From Gemmatimonadales bacterium UBA4718 (GTDB taxonomy: Bacteria; Gemmatimonadota; Gemmatimonadetes; Gemmatimonadales; Gemmatimonadaceae), in contig DHJO01000047.1 in the NCBI GenBank assembly GCA_002404375.1, positions 2,195 through 13,103 on the forward strand: DNA of 10,909 nt, in the 5' to 3' direction. This document shows, piece by piece, positions 5,693-10,909 of the stretch. Position 1 is the stretch's first letter. Every line of letters starts with the position of its first letter. Made by a program: the position numbers and the translations under genes. The notes under the pieces are model-generated. The model saw nothing but the letters and a program-made list of their open reading frames with translations, did not search any database and was not told the origin of the DNA.

Positions 5693-6445
5693 TCAATCCT
5701 CGATGACCCCGAGTTGGTGCAGAATGAAATCCTTGAACGCGACGGCGCGCGGATCTGCCATCGATCGCGGGTGCTCGATGTCGACCTCGATGACTTGCTT
5801 GATCCGCATCGGACGCTCGCTGAGAACGAAGATCCGGTCGGCGAGCGCGATGGCTTCATCAACGTCGTGCGTCACGAGCACGGTCGTCTGCGGCTCGTCG
5901 CGCCGGATTTGCAGCAGCTCCTGACGCATGCGGAGCCGGGTGAGCGCGTCAAGCGAGCCGAATGGCTCATCCATGTAGAGCGCGTCGGGCTTCACGACCA
6001 GCGCACGCGCCAGCTCGAGCCGTTGCACCATCCCGCCGGACAGTTGATACGGGAACGCCGACGCGAACTCCTGGAGTCCGACGAGCTCGAGGTAGTGACT
6101 CGCGCGCCGGGCCTTCTCCTCAGCCGGTATCCCGTTCATTACGAAGGTCAGATTTCGCCGCGCCGAGATCCATGGGAACACCGAGCCACTCTGGGTAATG
6201 AGTATGCCTTTGGGGCTTGGATCCGCCACCGCTTCCCCGCCGAACAGGATCGAGCCGCGGTCCGGCCGCTGAAAACCCGCCAGCAGATCGAGCAGCGTCG
6301 ACTTTCCGCAGCCCGACGGGCCCACGAGCGCCACGAGCTCGTGCCGAGATACGGTGAAACTGATTCCCTCCAGTACGGGGAGCACGCCGCCGCCGTGTCT
6401 GGGGTAGGACTTCCACACGTCGCGAACGTCTAGATCAACGGACAT
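5693..6445 (-). CDS. ABC transporter ATP-binding protein (SsuB/TauB/NrtD type)
   Basis: The 250-residue cytoplasmic ATPase that powers the adjacent importer. All nucleotide-binding elements are intact: Walker A GPSGCGKST (42-50), Q-loop Gln85 (ITQSGSVFPWI), signature LSGGM (135-139), Walker B ALYMDEP (155-161), D-loop SLDA (164-167) and switch His193 (VTHD). FPWI after the Q-loop and length near 250 are typical of the nitrate/sulfonate/taurine branch. The ATG at 6445 lies inside the permease gene, whose stop is at 6435, an 11-base overlap that indicates translational coupling. It is the last gene of the porin, binding-protein, permease, ATPase operon. The substrate cannot be deduced from the ATPase. 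No clear terminator is seen in the 117 bases between its stop and the ChdC-like relic. Confidence 0.95.
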   Translation of the reverse strand: MSVDLDVRDVWKSYPRHGGGVLPVLEGISFTVSRHELVALVGPSGCGKSTLLDLLAGFQRPDRGSILFGGEAVADPSPKGILITQSGSVFPWISARRNLTFVMNGIPAEEKARRASHYLELVGLQEFASAFPYQLSGGMVQRLELARALVVKPDALYMDEPFGSLDALTRLRMRQELLQIRRDEPQTTVLVTHDVDEAIALADRIFVLSERPMRIKQVIEVDIEHPRSMADPRAVAFKDFILHQLGVIED

Positions 6446-7193
6446 ACCGCCACCGTACCGCGTCCACGCGCTCCAGGCGGCGCATCACCGCATCCAGCCC
6501 GAAACCGATCACACCGATCATGACCATCGCCGCCACTACCAGATCGTAGCGATTGCCGGCGTTCCGGGAGTCGATAATGAGAAATCCGAGGCCGGAGTCG
6601 ATCGCGACCATCTCCGCGGCGACGACCACCAGCCACGCGATGCCGAGTCCGATACGCATGCCGGTGACGATCTGCGCCATCGCCGCGGGCAGCACGACCT
6701 TCGCTATCAGCCTGAACCCCGTCACGCCGAAGTTCCGGGCAGCCCGAATGTACTGCCGTTCCACGGCTTGGACGCCCGCAATCGTACCCACGACCATCGG
6801 AAAGAAAGACGACAGAAAGATCAAAAAGATGGGCGATGCATTCCCGACCCCGAACCAGAGGATGGCGAGGGGAATCCAGGCGATCGGCGAGATCGGCCGC
6901 AGCATCTGGATCACGGGATTCAGAGTCCGGTAAGTTCCGGGATGCCAGCCCATCGCGACGCCGAGTGGAATCGCGAGCGCTACGGCCAATCCATACCCGG
7001 TGAAAACGCGCATCAGCGACGCCGCGATATGATGCAGCAGCACGCCGCCCCTGGCGAGCGATGCAATCCCGAGCACTACCTCGGTTGGACCGGGAAAAAT
7101 GCGCGTTCCGCTGAAGTGGACCGCCGCCCACCAAATACCTACCAGGACGGCGACGGCGGCGAACGGCAACAGCCGCGACGTCCTACTTGGCAA
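6435..7193 (-). CDS. ABC transporter permease (SsuC/TauC type)
   Basis: Inner-membrane channel subunit of 252 residues with about six transmembrane helices (first at about 9-25, the others between 63 and 240). The EAA coupling loop that docks on the ATPase is AARNFGVTGFRLIAKVVLPA (151-170), with the invariant Gly and LP. AEMVAIDSGLGFLI (193-206) is the usual SsuC/TauC helix turn. The frame opens with TTG at 7193, overlapping the binding-protein stop (7183) by 11 bases, the same overlap as between permease and ATPase. No ATG is available near the N-terminus. A second TTG eight codons on (L9) has an AGGA upstream at about the right distance and is an alternative. Function is inferred from family and from its place between binding protein and ATPase. 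Confidence 0.92.
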   Translation of the reverse strand: MPSRTSRLLPFAAVAVLVGIWWAAVHFSGTRIFPGPTEVVLGIASLARGGVLLHHIAASLMRVFTGYGLAVALAIPLGVAMGWHPGTYRTLNPVIQMLRPISPIAWIPLAILWFGVGNASPIFLIFLSSFFPMVVGTIAGVQAVERQYIRAARNFGVTGFRLIAKVVLPAAMAQIVTGMRIGLGIAWLVVVAAEMVAIDSGLGFLIIDSRNAGNRYDLVVAAMVMIGVIGFGLDAVMRRLERVDAVRWRYVR

Positions 7194-8412
7194 GCTTGAT
7201 GGTGATCGGGCTATAGTTCCTGACGAAGCTGTCGTCCACGTACTTTTTGTACGGCACGCGGCGCGTCAGAATCTTGTCCTCGTAGGCGAGCTCCATCAGC
7301 TGGTCAAATTCGCTTTTTACGAGCCGCAGGTCTCCGTAAGTCACCCGGTCCTTTGGGTTGTCCATCACGTAGCGGATCAGCGTCGAATCCTGATTGAAGA
7401 ATTCCTTTCGCGCCGCGAGATCGGCCGCCATATGGCGGTGGTCCGAGCCGCTCTCCAGCCACTGGCCTGCGGCCAGCACGTTGTCGACCAGCCGCTGCAC
7501 CGTTGGCCGATCCCTGTCGATGAGCTCCTGCCGCACGGCGAGGACGCAGCAGATGTACTCCGGCCAGTCGTTGCGCGTCATATGGAGGATCCGCGCAAAT
7601 CCCTGCCGCTGGGCCATCGCCCCGAACGGTTCACCGGTGGCGTAGGCGTCCACAGCACTCGCGTACAGCGCCGCCGGCATGTCAGGCGGCGGCATCTCCA
7701 CGAGCGTCACGTCGGCGTCGGTCAGACCGTACTTCTTCATCAAGCGGTGCACATAAATGTTGTCCACCGCAAAACGGCTCGGTATCGCGATGCGCTTTCC
7801 GCGCAGGTCGCCGAGGTTTCGCGCCTTCGAGTCCACCCTTGTCATGATCACCGCGCCCGAGCGGTGACCGAGCGCGACGATCTTCACCGGCACGCCGTGG
7901 TCGGCTAGGTCCATGACCATCGGCGCCAGCAGGTAGGCCGCTTTGATCCGGCCCGACATCATCGCCTCTTTCAGCTCCGGCCAGCCGCTGAACTTGTTGA
8001 ACATTGCCAGCTTCTCGCCGGCATCGTTGACGATGACCTTGCCGTCGACGTCGGACATGTCCATCGACATGCCCCCCGACATGTCCATCGCCGAGCCGAC
8101 CTGGGTCATGGCCGCCATTTGGCGCTGTGCGCCAGGGACGCCCGGAGCGGAAGTTGTCTTGCCCGATTGCTGTGAAGCGCGCATCGCCATACAGGCGACT
8201 GGAAGTGTGAGGTTTCACGTGACGGGTAGCGCGCCGACTCGCAGCAACTCGTTCTCGGGTACGGGCGCACCGCTGGCGGCCGTCGTTTGCGCTGATTTGG
8301 GTAGCGTCAGCTCGTACCCCACCACCACGAGAATCACCGCTGCGACGGCGGCGGCGGCGAGGAGTGCGGTGCGATGCCGGACAACGAAACGATCGCTCGA
8401 TTTCATGACCAT
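7183..8412 (-). CDS. ABC substrate-binding protein (NMT1/SsuA-like) with in-frame UGA at codon 66
   Basis: A binding protein for the adjacent importer, read as one gene of 410 codons. Residues 1-42 are a signal/anchor (basic start, then ALLAAAAVAAVILVVVGYEL). LLRVGALPVT (56-65) is the first beta-strand of type II binding proteins. Codon 66 is UGA (8217-8215), and the same frame then continues NLTLPVAC, a Met-rich insert (AMDMSGGMSMDMSD), the FSGWPELKEAMMSGRIKAAY segment, GKRIAIPSRFAVDNIYVHRL, and so on to the stop at 7183. No frameshift is involved. Both halves belong to one protein: the upstream half stops in mid-domain, and the first ATG after the UGA (8190) has no ribosome binding site and would lack a signal peptide. 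As I recall the family, a Cys (VTCHLT) stands where the UGA lies, which would fit selenocysteine; a recent nonsense mutation is the alternative. Later features include PEYICCVLAV. The ligand is unknown. Confidence 0.8.
8183..8217 (-). promoter_or_regulatory. Candidate SECIS-like hairpin just after the UGA codon
   Basis: On the minus strand, 15 bases after the UGA (8217-8215), GUCGCC pairs with GGCGAU (8199-8183, one G-U pair) around a five-base loop UGUAU. The loop begins 21 bases after the UGA and has G as its second base. These properties fall within general descriptions of bacterial selenocysteine insertion elements. UGAA/UUCA could add a lower stem that includes the UGA itself. Short hairpins are common in GC-rich DNA, so this is suggestive only. 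Confidence 0.3.
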
Positions 8413-8523
8413 AGGGACCGCCGGATAAGTTGAACGGGGTGGGTCGGCAGAAGGAGCGCCGAGGCGAGGATGATAGGGGTTGGGACCATCTGATTGCCAT
8501 TCCGGATTGAATGACTTGTACGC

Positions 8524-9924
8524 TTACAGTGTGTATTGCGCCATGAGATAGACGAAGTCGATCGGCTTGTCGGCGCTCGAGGCGCTCCCTCCCTCCCTGA
8601 TGAACGTGCCAGGAAAGACATGGCTCCAACCGGTCAGCAGAAGCTCGTGCTGATCGACCGGCCAGCGGAAGCTCAGGTCGACCTCCGACGCGACGCCCTT
8701 TGACGTGCCGAAGCCTGCGGGCCGGGAGACGAGTCCCGGCAACCCATAGAATGCGTCCTTCGCCGAAGCACGTCGAAAGGAGTGGTAATCCGCAGCTCCC
8801 ACCAGCGTCCGCCACAGCTGCGTTGAGCCGCCTCCGGAGACGTCGATGATGTTCTGCCGCCCCGCGATGTCAGCGAAGCCGAGAAAGGGGTGCGGCTGCG
8901 GGTTGAGCTGACTAAAGGTCCCGACCTTGCCTCCGGGTGATGCGTCGCCACTGGCGTAATCAAGATTGACGTAGGCGCGCGGCGCGAGCTTCGTTCGCCG
9001 GAAGGTGTATCCTGCCTGGCCAGCGAACATCGACGCCCGAATCGCGTTACCGCCCACATCGCCGAACTGAACCGCCGCCTCGCCTTCCAGATCGACGGCC
9101 GGCTGTCCCTGCGTGGGGCCCCAGAGCCGTAAACCGACAGTGTGCCGCATCTCGCGTCCGAAGGTGCCGTTCCAGACGACGGCGCTGGAGTCCCGCCGCT
9201 GGCCAATCCAATAGACATCCGCTCCTGTCGACATCCCTGCCGACCGAAACGTGCTATAGACGCCGAAAAGAGCCGTCGTCGAATCGCGCCGGTCGGGCTT
9301 ATAGAGACGCACCACCACGGGGCGCGCCCAGAACGCCGTGACGCTGCCGCTCGGGCCGCCATAGCCCGCGGTTATGCCGTCGAAGCTGCGCTTGGTATTG
9401 GCCCAATCGAGCGCGCTCACCAGGCGCTCGCGTCCGTAAGCCATCTCCAGTCGGCCGCCCCGGAGCGTGAGCGCTCCGGCATTTCGCCCGAGCTTCGACG
9501 TCGACAGCTCGGCGTATAGTTGATGCACGTCGATTTCATCCACGTCTGAGGGCCGTCGGCCCCCGGCCAGCTCGCGGTTGCTGGAGAGGCTGCTCATGGC
9601 CTGCGTGAAGAGGCGAACGTGGGAGCCGGCGTGCAGATCGGCCGAGGCGAGCGCCCGTGTGAGCGCGAATGCATCGTTGGCTCGGACCGTGGTCGGCGCG
9701 GGCGGCAGCGCGCCGAAATTGAAATTCGTCCAGCTCTCGACGCGCTCGCGAAGCTGCCCTCCGAATCCCACCCACACTGTGCCATCGCCGCCGAGGTTCA
9801 CATGCCGGATCGCGGCGAATGGGTCCAGCGGAGGCGGCGGCGTTGAGGTCGCCTGGCCATTTGCCACAGCGGCAATGGAAAGGGCACACACCACCAGCAC
9901 CTGACCAGCCGTTTCAGTTCGCAT
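8524..9924 (-). CDS. AlgE-type outer-membrane porin (alginate export family)
   Basis: A 466-residue outer-membrane beta-barrel of the alginate-export/AlgE-like family (broad specificity; the family name does not imply alginate here). From the ATG at 9924 it begins MRTETAGQVLVVCALSIAAV with cleavage near VANGQ. The body alternates strands and loops, with barrel landmarks GFGGQLRERVESWTNFNFG (about 52-70), YAELSTSKLG...LRGGRLEMAYGRERLV and DWANTKRSFDGI, which are typical of the family. It ends in DFVYLMAQYTL with an aromatic-rich last strand. The open frame extends upstream to 10209, but that part lies under the divergent PadR gene and would destroy the signal peptide, so I reject it. It is first in an operon with the ABC importer genes (112 bases before the binding protein), which suggests it passes the same solute across the outer membrane. 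Confidence 0.85.
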   Translation of the reverse strand: MRTETAGQVLVVCALSIAAVANGQATSTPPPPLDPFAAIRHVNLGGDGTVWVGFGGQLRERVESWTNFNFGALPPAPTTVRANDAFALTRALASADLHAGSHVRLFTQAMSSLSSNRELAGGRRPSDVDEIDVHQLYAELSTSKLGRNAGALTLRGGRLEMAYGRERLVSALDWANTKRSFDGITAGYGGPSGSVTAFWARPVVVRLYKPDRRDSTTALFGVYSTFRSAGMSTGADVYWIGQRRDSSAVVWNGTFGREMRHTVGLRLWGPTQGQPAVDLEGEAAVQFGDVGGNAIRASMFAGQAGYTFRRTKLAPRAYVNLDYASGDASPGGKVGTFSQLNPQPHPFLGFADIAGRQNIIDVSGGGSTQLWRTLVGAADYHSFRRASAKDAFYGLPGLVSRPAGFGTSKGVASEVDLSFRWPVDQHELLLTGWSHVFPGTFIREGGSASSADKPIDFVYLMAQYTL

Positions 9925-10000
9925 GAATTCGTGCGGAGAGGTTGAGTGAGGATCGTCATCGCGGAATTCACGCCACTCGAGGGCCGTTACGAACCCGCCG

Positions 10001-10018
10001 CTGTCTGCCGGTTGACAG
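10001..10018. promoter_or_regulatory. Inverted repeat, candidate PadR operator
   Basis: CTGTC (10001-10005) and GACAG (10014-10018) are separated by eight bases. Flanking CCG and GCGG extend the dyad with one unpaired base. It overlaps the -35 box of the padR-side promoter and sits between the divergent PadR and porin genes. PadR proteins often bind such dyads to repress their own and neighbouring genes; the assignment here is inferred from position. Confidence 0.4.
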
Positions 10019-10040
10019 GCGGCTTCAACGTAAGTATGCG
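10012..10040 (+). promoter_or_regulatory. Putative sigma70 promoter of the padR-like gene
   Basis: A consensus -35 TTGACA (10012-10017), a 17-base spacer and a weak -10 TATGCG (10035-10040) point towards the PadR gene, leaving a leader of about 60 bases. The leader contains a small hairpin ATTGC-loop-GCAAT (10057-10073). No equally clear promoter is seen for the porin on the other strand. Confidence 0.45.
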
Positions 10041-10108
10041 ATCCCCCTTGCGCAAGATTGCAGTAAAAGCAATTGTTCCCCTTTTGCTTCGACAGGAGAG
10101 GCGCCGAA

Positions 10109-10438
10109 TTGACAGAAAATGCGGATATCATGCAAGGCACGCTGGACCTGCTCATTCTCAAGGCGCTGTCGCTGGCGCCGATGCACGGCTGGGGAATCGG
10201 CGATCGCATTCGACAGATGTCGCGTGACGCCTTCCAGGTCGGGCAGGGGTCGCTCTATCCCGCCCTACAGCGATTCGAGAAGCGGGACTGGGTTACGTCC
10301 CACTGGCTGACCACCAAGAACAATCGCATTGCGAGGTACTACGAGCTGACGCCGGCGGGAAGGCGCGCGCTCAGCGAGGAGATCGCCGCCTGGCGACGCT
10401 ATTCAGACGCCGTGAATCTCCTGATCGACTCGGAGTAG
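10109..10438 (+). CDS. PadR-family transcriptional regulator
   Basis: A 109-residue PadR-type winged-helix DNA-binding protein, the short subfamily that is nearly all DNA-binding domain with a C-terminal dimerisation helix. The start MQGTLDLLILKALSLAPMHG, then GWGIGDRIRQ, VGQGSLYPALQRFEKRDWV and the wing ARYYELTPAGRRAL (the Y.LT..G hallmark) are diagnostic. I place the start at TTG 10109 (MTENADIMQG) because AGGAG at 10094-10098 is correctly spaced for it. The ATG at 10130 has no ribosome binding site, and the frame extension back to 10073 is unlikely. It is divergent from the porin/ABC operon and is a candidate regulator of it. In related phyla this subfamily often neighbours MacB-like permease genes, but none is visible here, as the next gene is on the opposite strand. 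The inducer is unknown. Confidence 0.93.
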   Translation: MTENADIMQGTLDLLILKALSLAPMHGWGIGDRIRQMSRDAFQVGQGSLYPALQRFEKRDWVTSHWLTTKNNRIARYYELTPAGRRALSEEIAAWRRYSDAVNLLIDSE

Positions 10439-10466
10439 CAGAGGCAACGCCGCAGCCGACCGCAGT

Positions 10467-10670
10467 CTATTTGCGCAGAATCCTGCTCTGATTGACCAGT
10501 ATTTGTCTCTGGTTTTTCAGAATCGCCTGCTGATTACGCACGATCCTGAGCTGATTGCCGAGTTTGATCGCCAGCCGATCGTGACTGCGAAGAATCTTAT
10601 GCTGGTTCCTGATGATGACTTTTTCGTTTGCGAGGATCCGCTGCTGGTTCTTGACTGTCGCCCGTGCCAT
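10467..10670 (-). CDS. Small basic NQxxIL heptad-repeat coiled-coil protein
   Basis: I do not recognise a named family. The 67-residue product is almost entirely heptads of the form N-Q-x-x-I-L-x: NQQRILA, NEKVIIR, NQHKILR, SHDRLAI, then a three-residue break KLG, then NQLRIVR, NQQAILK, NQRQILV and NQSRILR. Ile/Leu pairs recur every seven residues with Asn-Gln beside them, predicting a continuous parallel coiled coil of eight heptads with one stammer in the middle. There is no aromatic residue, Cys or Pro. Sixteen Lys/Arg face two acidic residues, so it is strongly basic and may bind nucleic acid or an acidic partner. It has no signal peptide. The ATG at 10670 is preceded by AGAGGA at proper distance, a good ribosome binding site that supports a real gene. 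It converges with the PadR gene 28 bases away. Confidence 0.7.
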   Translation of the reverse strand: MARATVKNQQRILANEKVIIRNQHKILRSHDRLAIKLGNQLRIVRNQQAILKNQRQILVNQSRILRK

Positions 10671-10844
10671 TTACGTGTTCCTCTTATTTATGGTTCGGAA
10701 ACATCGCTTCTGAGCTGTCATCAGCAGGCTGATAACGAGACGCTGCTGAAGGTAATGTCACATTCGCGGAGGATCAGCGACCAGGCAAGAGCGAGAGAAC
10801 CTGGGGATAAACTCACCGCAAACTTCCCGGAGCATTTTTTACGC

Positions 10845-10876
10845 AAAAAAACCCTGCAACGCAAAACATTGCAGGG
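10845..10876 (-). terminator. Rho-independent terminator for a gene beyond the right edge
   Basis: On the minus strand a perfect eight-base-pair stem CCCTGCAA/TTGCAGGG (10876-10869 with 10859-10852) encloses a nine-base loop and is followed at once by seven T residues (10851-10845). This ends a minus-strand transcript entering from the right. On the plus strand no T-run follows, so it is one-directional. The coiled-coil gene downstream therefore probably has its own promoter between 10671 and 10844. Confidence 0.88.
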
Positions 10877-10909
10877 GACCAAGTTACTCAGTCGGGGCGC
10901 CCGGATTTG

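Noticed and set aside
5459..6433. Plus-strand open frame of 324 codons
   Set aside because: It mirrors the ATPase gene on the other strand (all Walker and signature motifs intact there). The translation is rich in His/Arg/Glu and is an antisense shadow.
7183..8190. Binding protein as a stand-alone gene starting at ATG 8190
   Set aside because: No ribosome binding site, no signal peptide and no first beta-strand. The missing parts are all present in the same frame just upstream of the UGA.
7682..8815. Minus-strand open frame of 377 codons in another phase
   Set aside because: It overlaps the binding protein and porin in a shifted frame and gives Arg/Gly-rich nonsense, as expected in GC-rich DNA.
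9925..10209. N-terminal extension of the porin frame
   Set aside because: It would run under the PadR gene and its promoter and bury the signal peptide that starts at 9924.

Overview
The window looks like high-GC soil-bacterial DNA. The combination of a PadR regulator, a TonB-dependent receptor with a carboxypeptidase-regulatory-like N-terminal domain, an AlgE-type porin and BcrC/PAP2 phosphatases would fit Gemmatimonadota or a related phylum. That assignment rests on protein flavour and codon use only. The left half (to about 5.2 kb) is visibly less GC-rich than the right half and reads as accessory DNA, while the right half reads as compact chromosomal backbone.

Left half (1-5233). Four degenerate copies of one ~140 bp module (here c1 to c4) lie in the same orientation at about 342-478, 806-945, 4860-4999 and 5048-5195. 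Read on the minus strand, each has a tandem pair of 11-12 bp repeats (the two units near-identical within a copy, different between copies), a conserved scaffold, and a tRNA-anticodon-arm-like hairpin 104-105 bp from the repeat pair. The c2 hairpin matches tRNA-Pro(UGG) and the c4 hairpin tRNA-Ile(GAU). In three of four copies the tandem pair lies 4-38 bp past the stop codon of a minus-strand gene or gene relic. The pieces between modules are a small membrane protein (489-740), an operon of TonB-dependent receptor, secreted PAP2 phosphatase and BcrC-like PAP2 phosphatase (4681 to 950), and a decayed chlorite-dismutase/ChdC-like fragment (5234-5575). The best reading is a series of attachment-site remnants of tRNA-targeting integrative elements or cassettes, with tandem arm-type integrase sites and no integrase in view.

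Right half (5693-10438). A minus-strand operon encodes an AlgE-type outer-membrane porin, an NMT1/SsuA-type substrate-binding protein, a SsuC/TauC-type permease and a SsuB/TauB-type ATPase: an outer-membrane channel plus an inner-membrane importer for an unidentified small molecule. The binding-protein gene is interrupted by one in-frame UGA exactly at its first-strand motif, and coding sequence continues cleanly beyond it. A short hairpin follows at a bacterial-SECIS-like distance, so it is either a selenocysteine codon or a fresh nonsense mutation. A PadR-family repressor gene is divergent from the operon, with a sigma70-like promoter overlapped by an inverted repeat.

Right edge (10439-10909). 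A 67-residue, strongly basic protein made of eight NQxxIL heptads has a good ribosome binding site. Beyond it, a clear intrinsic terminator on the minus strand closes a transcript whose gene lies outside the window.
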